Positions 32,749-42,852 of a stretch of 64,000 nt of DNA are shown one piece after another. Within the stretch, counting starts at the first letter, position 1. Every line of letters begins with the position of its first letter. The stretch comes from Phytophthora sp. 'mugwort' (taxonomy: Eukaryota; Oomycota; Peronosporomycetes; Peronosporales; Peronosporaceae). Where the stretch lies: assembly GCA_033558025.1 (NCBI GenBank), contig JAUCEF010000007.1, positions 10,168,001 to 10,232,000 on the forward strand, in the 5' to 3' direction. The translations under genes were made by a program, and so were the position numbers. Under the pieces are notes generated by a model that was not told the origin of the DNA, did no database searches, and saw only the letters and a program-made list of their open reading frames with translations.

Positions 32749-33516
32749 TCACTTCTTCACAGCTGGTACAGCGGCATCTTCCGTCTGCGTTGCTGCCTCC
32801 CCGTCAATCTTGGCTCTTTCCAGCGCGTACTTTGCCATGGCATTAGGCATAGCCGACCCAAAACCGTAAAGGAAAATGCCGATAAAGCCCACCATCAGTA
32901 GCTTATTGCGCAGCGTGCGTGCGATTGCACGAGGATCAATTGCTTCCACTACGGACGATGACGTTTTCTTGAGTCTCTCGGCGCCCTCCGCCACAGAGGA
33001 ACGGACGCGCTCCTGCGTAGCGCTTGTAGCTTCTGTGGCGCTCTGTTGCGCGCGCTTCTTCATGTCGTCGACGGTGTCGCTGGCAGAGCGTCGCAGCAGC
33101 CTGACGTTATCGCGCAGCTGAAGCGCGGCGTGCTCCCGATTGCTGCGCAAGTTGTGCAGCATGCTTTTGCCAATACCGCGGGCTTTTGCAGCCGCCGCTG
33201 CTCGCGCCTCCTTCACTTTCTGCCTGGCCGCCTTCTGCACGTCCTCGGCTTTGTGTCTAGCGGCTTCCTTGGCCTCTTCTGCCGTCTGGTGTAGGCGGCG
33301 CTTAGCCTCATCCGCTGCGTCCACTGCTGCCTGTTGTGCCCGCGCACCGGCATCGCTCGCAGCTCGCCGCAGCTCCTTCTCGCCGCTCTGAGGGGCAATA
33401 CAAACACATGCTATCAACCCCTATCCGTTGTGCATGTGAGATCGGACTGCACGCACCTTGAGCTTGTCCTGGACGGCGTCGGCCGCGCCATCCACGAGCC
33501 GCCGCACCTTGTCCAT
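32749..33516 (-). CDS. Ala-rich helical protein with C-terminal membrane segment
   Basis: Two exons on the minus strand, 33516-33457 and 33387-32749, joined by a 69-nt GT-AG intron (QDKLK to SGEKELR), give 232 residues. Residues 1-165 are an almost continuous amphipathic helix of Ala, Lys, Arg, Glu and Gln in 11-mer-like patterns (EEAKEAARHKAEDVQKAARQ), as in LEA or apolipoprotein-like proteins. Near residue 180-200 a hydrophobic segment (LLMVGFIGIFLYGFGSAMP) is followed by a short polar tail, a tail-anchor-like arrangement. It is divergent from ATAD3 across about 195 bp. A mitochondrial or ER membrane location is possible, but I only infer it from the anchor and neighbour. Confidence 0.7.
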
Positions 33517-33710
33517 CGTTGCCTTCGACTTGATTGCGTGTGTGGCGCACCCAATAAAAACAGGAGTGATGGTTCATCCGCTTGAGTACGGGTATCAGCT
33601 TGCCCCAGCCAGTCCATTTCCCCTTTGACCTTGGCCGCAGGATCTGCTAAGGGCATCCCCTTCCTTCAAGCTCGAGTTCAACGCAAGCCCCTCTCCCCTC
33701 TCTCAGTACA

Positions 33711-35468
33711 ATGTTCAGCGGATTTGGCGGAGGATCCAAGCGCAGCGCACCCGCTCCCGAAGCGGCTGAGCCGGTGCAGAACACGTTGTCACAGCCCAAG
33801 AGCAACAGCGGCGGCAATGGTGGCGGCAACGGGTATTCATTCGACCCGTCGGGTCTGGAGCGCGCTGCCAAGGCCGCCCGCGAGCTGGAAAACTCGCGTC
33901 ACGCTAAGGAGGCCTTTAACCTGGCCAAGGAGACGGAACGCACCAAGCAGACGGAGAATCAGGCCAAGATTAAGGAGAACGAGGCGCTCTACAAGCAGTA
34001 CGAGATCGTGCGGGTACAGAAGGAGGGCGAGGAGCGCCGCAAGACGCTTGAGGAGGAGACGCGTCAGCACCAGCAACGCGCACAGTACCAGGACCAACTT
34101 AAGCGTAAGCAGTACGCCGATCAGCTGGCCGCCCAGAAGTACATGAAAGAGCAGGAGCTTAAGAAACAGGAGGAGATCCTCGCCCGCCAGGAGGCCTCGC
34201 GCCGCAAGACTCTCGACTATGAGGCTGAGCTGCGTCAGAAGACCGAACTGGCCAAGGTCTCAGCCGAGACCGAGGGACGGATCAAGCAGGAGCGTCTCAA
34301 CCACGACCTACACCTCGAGGAGGCACGTGTGCGCGCCAAGGAGTACCGCGAGACCGTCATGGAGGGTATTAAGCTGGCCGGTAATACTGTCGGCTCCGGT
34401 ATCATGGCCTTCGTCGACGACAAGGAAAAGCTTACGGCTACGGTGGTCTCGCTGACGGCCCTGGCTGTCGGTATCTACACTGCCAAGGTGTCCACTAGCG
34501 TTGCTGGCAAGTACATTGAGGCGCGCATGGGCAAGCCGTCGCTGGTACGAGAGACCTCTCGCCGCTCAGCTAGCCAGGTACTGACGAACCCTATCCCATC
34601 GATCAGGCGTGCGCTGCGTCTGCAGAAGGCGACGGATGCCCTCGAGGGCGTCGTGCTTGAGCCCAAGCTGGACGAGCGTTTGCGCAGCGTGGCTGTGTCC
34701 ACATTTAACACGAAAAAGAATCGTGCACCATTTCGCCACTTGCTGCTGCATGGCCCGCCCGGTACGGGTAAGACGCTGTTCGCCAAGGCACTGGCTCGTC
34801 ACTCTGGTCTCGAGTACGCCATCCTGACTGGTGGTGACGTCGCCCCGTTGGGTCGCGAAGGTGTGACTGAGATCCACAAGCTCTTCGACTGGGCGTCGCA
34901 CAGCCGTCGCGGTCTGCTGCTCTTCGTCGATGAAGCTGATGCGTTCCTGCAGAAGCGTAGCAACACCGTCATGAGCGAAGACATGCGTAACGCATTGAAT
35001 GCCTTCCTGTACCGCACGGGCGAGGCAAGCGACAAGTTCATGATCGTGTTCGCGAGTAACCAGCCGGAGCAGTTCGACTGGGCCATCAACGATCGTATTG
35101 ACGAGATGGTGGAGTTCCGCCTACCAGGCTTCGACGAGCGTGTGCGCATGCTGAAGCAGTACTTTGATGACTACATCCGTGCTCCGAAAAACTCGCGTGC
35201 CAAGAAGATTTACGTGGAGGGCATCGAGGATTCGGACTTCGAGGACCTCGCCGCGCGTATCGACGGCTTCTCTGGTCGTGAGCTGTCAAAGCTCGTTATT
35301 GCCTTCCAAGCTGCGGCGTATGGTTCGCCGACGTCGGTTTTCGACAAGGAGATGATGACGCAGGTTCTGGAGCACCACCTCACGGCGCACTCGCAGAAGG
35401 AGGCGTGGAAGGAATACGTCGGTCCCAACGAGAAGCGCGACAACATCAAGACAATTCTGGCGGACTAG
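33711..35468 (+). CDS. ATAD3: ATAD3 mitochondrial AAA+ ATPase
   Basis: Single exon, 585 residues, matching ATAD3 in size and layout. In animals this inner-membrane AAA+ protein supports nucleoid organisation, cristae and contacts with the ER. Residues 45-225 are a long charged coiled coil (QEASRRKTLDYEAELRQKTELA; RLNHDLHLEEARVRAKEYRE). About 225-270 contains membrane-associated stretches (NTVGSGIMAFV, LTATVVSLTALAVGIYTAKV). The AAA+ core carries Walker A GPPGTGKTLFAK at about 347, Walker B LLLFVDEADAFL at about 400 and ASNQPEQFDWAINDRIDEMV with the arginine-finger region at about 445. The start at 33711 precedes a Gly/Ser-rich leader. All key ATPase residues appear present. Confidence 0.95.
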   Translation: MFSGFGGGSKRSAPAPEAAEPVQNTLSQPKSNSGGNGGGNGYSFDPSGLERAAKAARELENSRHAKEAFNLAKETERTKQTENQAKIKENEALYKQYEIVRVQKEGEERRKTLEEETRQHQQRAQYQDQLKRKQYADQLAAQKYMKEQELKKQEEILARQEASRRKTLDYEAELRQKTELAKVSAETEGRIKQERLNHDLHLEEARVRAKEYRETVMEGIKLAGNTVGSGIMAFVDDKEKLTATVVSLTALAVGIYTAKVSTSVAGKYIEARMGKPSLVRETSRRSASQVLTNPIPSIRRALRLQKATDALEGVVLEPKLDERLRSVAVSTFNTKKNRAPFRHLLLHGPPGTGKTLFAKALARHSGLEYAILTGGDVAPLGREGVTEIHKLFDWASHSRRGLLLFVDEADAFLQKRSNTVMSEDMRNALNAFLYRTGEASDKFMIVFASNQPEQFDWAINDRIDEMVEFRLPGFDERVRMLKQYFDDYIRAPKNSRAKKIYVEGIEDSDFEDLAARIDGFSGRELSKLVIAFQAAAYGSPTSVFDKEMMTQVLEHHLTAHSQKEAWKEYVGPNEKRDNIKTILAD

Positions 35469-35884
35469 GCGCTGGTAAGGTGTATCGTGCTTGCTCGCGG
35501 TCGGACTAAAGGACTTCTTGTTGCACGTGGTTACCGGTAGCCGATATACATCGACTTGATAGACTAGACTGTTAGATTAGTTCCTAATTCGTGGGCACTA
35601 CTCAGTTCCAGTTGCCAAAGCTGCTCTGCTTGGCTTCGTCTGGATCTCCTGCTTGTCGATAACGGCAGAATAGGGAGGCAGAGAAGAAAGGAATGAGGAG
35701 GGAGATAGAGAGAGAGAGAGCCTCTGTATTTGAACATGGTATCGTACCGTTTCCTATTTGCATAGCACTTCAACTTGTTGTCAGGTTTGGCCTCCTGTGA
35801 TCGTTAAGTACGATATTATGTTTGGATCCCCTTTCTCAATACATACAACTCTACTGTCGTACAAGCTAAGCCGAGGCTGTCAAG
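35469..35884. other. Intergenic, contains a GA microsatellite
   Basis: About 415 bp between ATAD3 and NPL4, both on the plus strand. It includes a GA-rich run at about 35697-35720. No gene is seen. Confidence 0.5.
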
Positions 35885-37171
35885 ATGCTCGTCCGCGTGC
35901 GCTCCAAGAACGGCATATGGCGTGTAGGGGACCTGACGCCGTCGTCCACCATCGCGGACATCAAGCGCTGGATCTTTGAGCAGCATTCAATCGCTCCAGC
36001 ACAGCAGCAGCTGGCACTGGACCAACAAGGCGCGCAGCAAACCTCAAACACACAGACTCTTCGCGAGCTGCGCGTGGGCCACGGTGACTTGCTGTTCCTG
36101 GACTACGAAGGCGAGACAGTGGGCACAGGCGGCGTCGTGGGCACTAAGATCAACGCGGACGGCACACTCACGCGCGTGGCATACCACGACCGCGCCGACA
36201 AGCAGGCGTTCCGACCGGGCATGAAATCCCTGCGAGACATGAAGATGCACTGGACGCTGGGCGAGTTCATGCGCATGGATGCCCAATTTGAGTTTAAGAT
36301 CAGCGCGCAAAAGGAGCCGCAGGTGGCCAAGGTGCATCTTGACGGCGCGAGCTGCAACGATTTCCAGGCGTACCTGCGCCAGTTCGCCTTCCAGCAGTCG
36401 CGTTGCGGCTGGCTCTATGGCTCGGTAGATGCCGAGACCAAGGAGGTGGCAGTGGATTTTATCTATGAGCCGCCGCAGGTAGGGAATCCGTACGGTTTTG
36501 AGGTGCTGGACGATCCCAACGCAGACAAGGTGGACGCGGTGGCTGAAGCGCTGGGCTACGAGAAGGTCGGGTGGGTGTTCTCGCATCCACCTCGTGAAGA
36601 CGACGACTTCCACTTCTCGGCAAGAGAGATCCTGCTGGCGGCGCAGCTACAGGCCGATGCAGGTGGCAAGGGCTCGCTGTTTCTGACACTCAAGGTGACG
36701 CTGGACAAGGAGGGTCAGGCGTCCTTCGAGGCTTTCCAAGTCAGCGACCAATGCGTTGAAATGTTCGCAGCCGGAGCACTGGCGGAGAACGAGCAGAACC
36801 CCAAAGCTTGCGCGGTCAGCGGCACGTTCACGGCCCTCGTGGAGGCCAAGCCCGCCACCGAGGTAGACAACAACTTTTTCCTGTGCGTGGTGCCTGTTGT
36901 GCCGCACGAGTCGCCGCTGCGCTGCGAATTCCCCAAGCTCAACCGAGAGGGCTCTTACCGAAACCGCGCGGCGCTTAAAGCTCAGCTGCAGAAGTACCGC
37001 GACGAGCCGTACGCCAAGCGCATCAGCGATTTCCAGCTGCTAGTCTTCCTGTCAGACTTTCTCGATGTGCAGACGGACATCCCGGCCATCTGTCAGGCTG
37101 TGCAGGATAGCAACATCCCGTTGGACTCGGGCTACCCAATTCTCATCGACTCGGTCGCCGGCAGTCAATGA
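35885..37171 (+). CDS. NPL4: NPL4-like p97/Cdc48 cofactor, plant-type
   Basis: Single exon, 428 residues. NPL4 works with UFD1 to bring ubiquitinated proteins to the Cdc48/p97 unfoldase. Residues 1-80 are a ubiquitin-like domain (MLVRVRSKNGIWRVGDLTPS). The NPL4/MPN-like core carries DGASCNDFQAYLRQFAF, GWLYGSVDAETKEVAVDFIYEPPQ, ALGYEKVGWVFSH and AREILLAAQLQADA, ending in FQLLVFLSDFLDVQTDIPAI. The human and yeast proteins have Cys-rich zinc fingers before the core and are near 600 residues; this one has no Cx2C zinc finger and matches the roughly 413-residue plant NPL4-like proteins instead, a resemblance I judge from memory of those proteins. No other oddity is seen. Confidence 0.9.
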   Translation: MLVRVRSKNGIWRVGDLTPSSTIADIKRWIFEQHSIAPAQQQLALDQQGAQQTSNTQTLRELRVGHGDLLFLDYEGETVGTGGVVGTKINADGTLTRVAYHDRADKQAFRPGMKSLRDMKMHWTLGEFMRMDAQFEFKISAQKEPQVAKVHLDGASCNDFQAYLRQFAFQQSRCGWLYGSVDAETKEVAVDFIYEPPQVGNPYGFEVLDDPNADKVDAVAEALGYEKVGWVFSHPPREDDDFHFSAREILLAAQLQADAGGKGSLFLTLKVTLDKEGQASFEAFQVSDQCVEMFAAGALAENEQNPKACAVSGTFTALVEAKPATEVDNNFFLCVVPVVPHESPLRCEFPKLNREGSYRNRAALKAQLQKYRDEPYAKRISDFQLLVFLSDFLDVQTDIPAICQAVQDSNIPLDSGYPILIDSVAGSQ

Positions 37172-37213
37172 TTGAATGTGAGCAGCACCAGACGCTATTA
37201 GCGAAATTGAATC

Positions 37214-37221
37214 GAAATTAA
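37214..37221. repeat. Left target-site duplication of the hAT insertion
   Basis: GAAATTAA immediately left of the hAT element. The identical 8 bases lie at 39934-39941, on the right side. Eight-base duplications are the rule for hAT insertions. Confidence 0.9.
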
Positions 37222-39933
37222 TAGTGATGTTACGTGCACTGTTTTGAGCGCATTATAAACCGTTGTTTCGTGCATAAAAAACATAATACAGCATATGCAC
37301 AACGAAGGACAAGGTTGCGCGATGATTCCCTAAGTATTTACGAAAGAACGCATTGAATGACAAGCTGGAATGCATAAAGAACTGAACCTCTATTACCCAC
37401 CCATCAACAGTAGGCGCAGTTGACGAGGTTTACTAACTCGGTTATTAAACGTTTGACTGTGTACGATATTCAGTCGATGTGGCCGCAAAGTGATTGGGGG
37501 AGCCCTCAGACATGGATATCGCTTGGGCTGGCCCTCTTCAGGTCACATACAGTTAAAACGCGACCTCGTAGCCGTCGTCCCCACGGCTCCTCCATGCTTG
37601 AAATATTTCAATATCGCTGTTTGAATCGTTCTTCTCTTCTCCGTCAGATTCATAACTGCTGGTAGAACAGGAAGTCGCTGCATCATCAGGCGATCTGCGG
37701 AGGACGCTAAAATGATTTCATGCATAGCTCAAAGATCACCAGAGTTGCTGTACGTGAAGAAGGACTTGGCGACGCATTCGTGTTCCATCCTGTTGCGTCG
37801 GTCTGAGTGCACATATCCATGCGCTCTCCACGATCACTCACTGGATGCCGACGAGGATGGGATCGAAAAAAATCTTCAGGCGATCGGTCTTAAAAACGGA
37901 AATTGTCGGTCTTGCATACCCCACCATTTCAAACGGAGCATACTGGGATTGCTCCTCCCGCATTTCCAGTGACCAATCTGCAACTAACATGATGAAGTCA
38001 GCGAGCTCATAATGCAAATATGCTAGTTGCATAGATGAATACTTCATGCGTCGAGCTGCATCGTAGACCTGTAGATTATTAGCTTCTTCTTCCGCAGCAG
38101 TAAAAGTACTCCGATTTCTTGTGTGGTCAAGAAGATATACGATCTTCATAGGGATTGAGTGCATCTCATTATAACGAGAGGTAACTAATTTTCGTACAGT
38201 CTGCTTGTTACCAGAACTTGATGACGCATATGCAGGATGATTCAACAGCCGCTGAAACTGCTCATAGACGAGTGAAATACTACACTCGTCGCTCTCAAAC
38301 AGCGCAAGACACTCGTGAACAGGCTTAGAAGCTTCAATGCACCATTCCCGTTTCGCCAAAACTCTTCGTCGTTCACGTACGCCAAAACCGTTGAAAATTA
38401 GCACTCTAGTTATAGCGCGCCATGAATGTAGAATCCGAAAACCCGGCGTAAATAACGGTCTTGTTATCCATCAAACTCTGGACATAATTCCGACTGCAAA
38501 ACCATCGGGTAGGGCAGGCCAATTTTACGACGCGCTGGCGTGTATCCTTGGACCCCATTTGCGTAGTCTTAAACCGTGAGAATGCAGCAGAATGATTTCG
38601 GACAAAGTCAGAGATGGCGGGAGACTTAGTCAGGACTTGAGCAATTTCGCTAATCTTGAAAATATATTTGAGGATGAGATTCATAATATGAGCTGCACAG
38701 CTAGTAGCGAAAAAGCTTTCTCGAGAAGCTTCAACTAAGCGCGGAGCATATTGGGAGCATTGTCAGTCACAACTCCATATACGCTATCATCCCCCAAAGC
38801 CCCCTTTAAATCCAAAATAACGTTGTAAAGCAATTCAGCAATAAATTCTCCAGTCTTTTGCTCTTCACCAAGCTCAAGAGAGCGCCAATACACAGGCCTC
38901 ATTTTTCGGCCCAGCTAAAATGATGTTGATGACGGATGGTGCTTCGGATTGGTCCATCGATCCGTAGTAATGACGATGTACGGAATATTGTCTCGGATGA
39001 ACTTGACTACCTTCATTCTCAGTTATTCACGGTCAAGGTGGGAGCCGGCTAGATTGTGTTGGTTTGAAGGTTGACATCCTTAGCAAAGAACCGAAGCATG
39101 TCTTGAACCTCTTTCCTGCGTACACTCTGAACGGCCATCCAGCAGCGTAAATGCCCTTACGATCACACACTGTTACTCCCCTTCGACATATTTGCCGGGT
39201 GATCCAGTAGACGTATGGAAAAATATCATTTTCGCCAGTCTCGTCATCACCATCCACATCACTACTTACAAGTTCACGAACTCCCGCAGGAGGGTTCATT
39301 TTCATTCTCCTGTTTTTCGTTGACCATCGTCAGCTTGTTTGGCACCAGAAGACCACTCCAGTTTCTCTTTATTTGATTTGTTCGGCAGCAGAGGACATGA
39401 TTGATCAACCCGCGTGACGGCTGTGCGTTTCGTATATACTTCCGACACTTCTTGCATCGGACGTCGGGCAGCTTCTTCGTGACGCCGTTTGCTTTCCTCG
39501 TCACTTTGAAGAAATGCCATAGTAGAGAGCTAGGTCGCCCAGGTTTTTTGTCCGGACTCGACGCTGTCGCGGAACTCGAGTCTTGTGAGCCGGCAGACTC
39601 CATTAAATCTCTTCAACCGCAAGATAAATAGATCGCGGTAGGTTTCCAGGCTATCTTGTGGAGTGCTTACCATCCAGAGCGGGGTAGCACGCACCCAATG
39701 AACCCCACGTCACGTTGGGCAGCAACAACTGCTGTGCAACTTGGCCGCCGATGCGGAATTCGAAGGTTGAAGGCCCCCCACCCCCGGGTACTTGTCATTT
39801 ACGGGTCATAGTTGTGTGATAAATGTAGTTAAACCTAATTGTCGTTTTCGTGCCATTGTGCAACTGGTTTCGTGCATTATAATGGTAGTAAACTGTTTTG
39901 AGCGCGAAACGAATCGTGCACGAATCATCCCTA
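37222..39933 (-). mobile_element. hAT DNA transposon, complete ends, 2,712 bp
   Basis: The left terminus TAGTGATGTTACGTGCAC (37222-37239) and the reverse complement of the right terminus, TAGGGATGATTCGTGCAC (39916-39933), match at 15 of 18 positions. Both sides are flanked by the same 8 bases, GAAATTAA. Inside, a TTTTGAGCGC word also recurs near each end (about 37242 and 39896). The transposase relic at about 37838-39603 reads on the minus strand and has BED and hAT motifs. This combination (ends, 8-bp duplication, hAT protein) defines the element precisely. It inserted about 50 bp after the NPL4 stop codon. Confidence 0.92.
37838..39603 (-). pseudogene. Broken hAT transposase (BED finger, DUF659-like)
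   Basis: Fragments in several frames read in N-to-C order on the minus strand. At 39603-39300 is a BED-type zinc finger (WHFFKVTRKANGVT, RCKKCRKYI, GLINHVLCC). At about 38960 is YIVITTDRWTNPKHHPS, and near 38740-38790 GVVTDNAPNMLRA, carrying the Asp-containing hAT core motifs. At about 38690 is CAAHIMNLILKYIFK and at about 38510 ACPTRWFCSRNYVQ. A last fragment (37838-38404) includes YASSSSGNKQTVRKLVTSRYNE. In-frame stops and shifts separate the pieces, so no active enzyme can be made. I do not see a clear hATC dimerisation segment. Confidence 0.85.
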
Positions 39934-39941
39934 GAAATTAA
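39934..39941. repeat. Right target-site duplication of the hAT insertion
   Basis: GAAATTAA, identical to 37214-37221, directly beyond the right inverted repeat. Confidence 0.9.
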
Positions 39942-40269
39942 TCAGATGCCGAGCGAAAGCGTCAGAGCTTGAAGCAGTTGGTCCATGGCATGCCATTATA
40001 CCTCTCCTTACATACTCGCATAGAGCCCATACCGCCGGTTGGCATATGCAGAAGGTGATGCAGCGTAGGCACACTCGGGTCATGTTCCACATACTCATCG
40101 TCCGCTCGTATTCTTTTTTTGCGATTGGTCAAAATGCTGTAGACGCGCTGCTGGCCAGCGGCTACCGTATCGTCGCTGCCGCGGTAGGGCATTTCGGCTT
40201 TTGCAGTCGACGACGCAGACTCCTGACTACGGTCGCTGGTCTTCTCCCGTTTCTTCTTCTCAATCGACG
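39942..40269. other. Intergenic upstream of uridine kinase
   Basis: About 330 bp between the hAT element and the next gene. It should hold the promoter and 5' leader. The hAT insertion lies roughly 330 bp upstream of the start codon. Short open frames here have no recognisable content. Confidence 0.4.
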
Positions 40270-41205
40270 ATGGTGAAAACCAGTTTCTTCGAGGTGGTGG
40301 CGATGTGCGTGGCGCTGACGGCGGCGCTGGCGGCCACGCACGCGCGCTCGGAGCGCCGCAAGCGTCAGAAGTTCGCGTTGCAACAGCCGCTCGTGTCTAC
40401 CAAGAGCGAGCTGGAGCTCGTCAAGGACATCGTGTACATTAATAACTCGACGGAGCCCGGTGCCAGCTTCCGACTGGAGCGCTCCAGCCACCTTCTGAAC
40501 GAGGAGGGCAACCAGATCCTAGTGGTGGGAGTATGCGGCGGCTCCGGATCGGGAAAGACCACGCTTTCCCGCGCTATCATGACTGAGTTCGGCGCCGATC
40601 GCGTGTCGTATCTCTCGCACGACTACTACTACAAGGACCTGGCCCACCTCACGATGGAGCAGCGCGCCAAGCACAACTTTGACCACCCAGACTCGCTCGA
40701 GACCGACCTCATGGTCAAGCACCTTAAGCAGCTCCGCGCTGGCAAGACTGTGGACGTACCCGTCTACGACTTCAGCACTCACTCGCGATGCAAGGCCACT
40801 ACCCCCATGAAACCTAACAGCGTCATCCTCGTCGAGGGCATTCTTATTTTCGCAGACCAAGCGCTTGCCGACCTCATGGACATCAAGATCTTCGTCGAGA
40901 CGGCCGCGGACATTCGCCTTGTCCGCCGTATGCACCGCGACATGGAAGAGCGCGGCCGCACAGCTGAGTCTGTTATGGACCAGTACATGAAGACGGTGCG
41001 TCCCATGCACATGATGTTTGTAGAGCAGTCGAAGCGCGTGGCGGACATCATTATCCCGCACGGCGTCAACTCGGTGGCTCTCGACATGATCATCTCCAAA
41101 CTCCACAGCTTCACGGCAGGACACAGCGCAACCGGCAGCAGTAGGTCTGGCAGCGAGCGCTCCGACTCGATCGACGATGATGACAAGGAGACGCCGAGCG
41201 TTTGA
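40270..41205 (+). CDS. Uridine kinase with N-terminal membrane-like segment
   Basis: Single exon, 311 residues, start ATG at 40270 (the frame is open 23 codons further, without conserved content). The enzyme phosphorylates uridine and cytidine with ATP in pyrimidine salvage. From about residue 83 it carries the kinase core: ILVVGVCGGSGSGKTT with Walker A at 90-98, then SHDYYYKDLAHL, NFDHPDSLETDL, VYDFSTHSR, VILVEGILIF, DIKIFVETAADIRLVRRMHRD and FVEQSKRVADIIIPHG, all typical of the uridine kinase family. Before it, residues 5-24 (SFFEVVAMCVALTAALAATH) are hydrophobic, followed by RSERRKRQK, which looks like a signal anchor or targeting region rare for this family. The C-terminal tail is Ser/Asp-rich. 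It lacks the UPRT domain of fused forms. Confidence 0.88.
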   Translation: MVKTSFFEVVAMCVALTAALAATHARSERRKRQKFALQQPLVSTKSELELVKDIVYINNSTEPGASFRLERSSHLLNEEGNQILVVGVCGGSGSGKTTLSRAIMTEFGADRVSYLSHDYYYKDLAHLTMEQRAKHNFDHPDSLETDLMVKHLKQLRAGKTVDVPVYDFSTHSRCKATTPMKPNSVILVEGILIFADQALADLMDIKIFVETAADIRLVRRMHRDMEERGRTAESVMDQYMKTVRPMHMMFVEQSKRVADIIIPHGVNSVALDMIISKLHSFTAGHSATGSSRSGSERSDSIDDDDKETPSV

Positions 41206-41827
41206 GCAGGGCAGAGATGAGTTGAATAGGCAGGTTTAGCGCTTCATGTGATCAACAACTTCAATTGTATCTGGGCGGTCAATGTGTGTGTGGAAGAAAC
41301 GGTCCGCGCTCAATTGACGACAGCACAACACGCCAGCGATGAATGGAGCTCAGCCGCTGGGGGTAGCGTGCTCGCTGCAGAGGCAAAGGAGATTGTTTCC
41401 TGTGCCAGTTGAAGTAGAACGTATTTTATTGTACGGATGGTGGGTACATGTTTTAACGACAAGGCTATCGAAGGATTCGGCTTGCTTGCTCGTCGACAGT
41501 GAGCATCTCTACATATCCATGCTGCCCAGCTTCAACGCACCTCGCGCAGATCAACACACAGTAAGCTCGTAGTCTGCATTTGCACGTGGGACGAGAGTGA
41601 GTTGCACTACGCTATGGCTGTTACGATCACATTAAACTTCAACGTGGAGTTGGAGTTACCATCTCAAGACAGCACCACCAGAAAATAGACAAGCAACATC
41701 AGCTTAGCCAAAGGATGCAAGTGAGGTCCGCGCTCGGAGTTCATTCCGAAGTTAAATGCTGAAGAACCACCGACAGCGCGGCGTGCTTTAGATTCTGGGA
41801 CTAGCCATCACTCACAGACATGCTCGT
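41206..41827. other. Intergenic, converging genes
   Basis: About 620 bp between the converging uridine kinase and proteasome genes. I see no gene. A short CATCACATTAAACTT-like segment and a patch near 41740 (GTTCATTCCGAAGTTAAATGC) looked at first like a 5S rRNA fragment, but the surroundings do not fit. Confidence 0.4.
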
Positions 41828-42852
41828 CTACAGGCGGCCGATCACAACCTCCAGCTCCTCGGCAGTGCAAACGTGGAAGCCTTTCTCGCGAGTGACAATC
41901 GCCAATTCCACGTTGATGCTTGTGAGCTTCTCCTCCATATGTTGCTTCAGGGCGCCAATAGCAAGTGTCTCGGCTTCCTGCAACGTAAGCTCTTCCGTGT
42001 AGCCGTCCTTGAGGTTGTTCAGTGCACCTTCCGATCCAGAACCAATAGCGTGGGCCTTTACGGGCCAATAAGTGCCTGAAGGCTCCGAGAAGAAGAGCTG
42101 TGGGCCGGCCTCATCCACGCCGGCGAGCAGCAGCGCCACACCGAACGGACGGCTCATCTTCTGCTTGTGGTTGTTCTCGTCCGAGCCCTCACCGAAACTC
42201 AGCGCTAAGTCGCAAATGGACTGCGTTAGCGCCTGCACACGCACAGGCTCGTTGTACGAGAACCAATGGTTGGTGGCTTCTACGCGCGCGTGGTCGATCA
42301 GCGTCTGCGCATCGGCAGTGATGCCACTCATGGCAGCGCCCACATGACGGTCGACCTCCATGATCTTCTCAATGCTGTTGGCACCGCAACATTAACCAAT
42401 ACAGTAAGCACGCGTTAGCATCTCGCATCCAGTAGGTATGCTGCCAGCAACAATAAATTTATCCCGCTTGGAAAGAACAGGTAATTGCTGGTATCGTTTT
42501 CCAACCTGCCGGGCTCCAGCAGCGGAGACGTCAGACGCTTCTCCACGGCGAGCACAACGCCTTCTTTTGTGCGGATGCCGATAGCTGTGGTACCCATCTG
42601 TACAGCGACCACGAACACGGAACCCGTCATTAGTATTTAGCCCTTTGCGAGTAGAGAGCAGTATCTGCAGACGCACCTTGATGGCTTCGATGGCGTACTC
42701 CACCTGGAAGAGTCGCCCCTCCGGCGAAAACGTGTTCACGCCACGGTCATACTCGGTGCTGCGGAGGAAGAGAACGCAGAGAAGGTTAGTACCTACGCGA
42801 GGGAGTATCGTGGCGGGCCGATGCAGCGATGCACGCACTTGGTCTGGAACAT
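41828..42852 (-). CDS. PSMA5: 20S proteasome subunit alpha-5
   Basis: A structural alpha subunit of the 20S core proteasome in nucleus and cytosol. Four exons on the minus strand: 42852-42839, 42758-42677, 42597-42506 and 42374-41828, giving 244 residues (human 241). Splice joints keep frame (MFQTN across exon 1/2, AIEAIK to MGTTAIG, LEPG-S to IEKIMEV). It begins [20 protein letters not shown], carries [20 protein letters not shown], then [54 protein letters not shown] and AIGSGSEGA, and ends with [10 protein letters not shown] and [10 protein letters not shown]. The first exon is only 14 nt. The lack of a catalytic Thr is normal for an alpha subunit. Confidence 0.95.

Noticed and set aside
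41700..41815. Fragment resembling 5S rRNA
   Set aside because: A short AAGTTAAATGC-like similarity only; the flanks do not form the expected arms.
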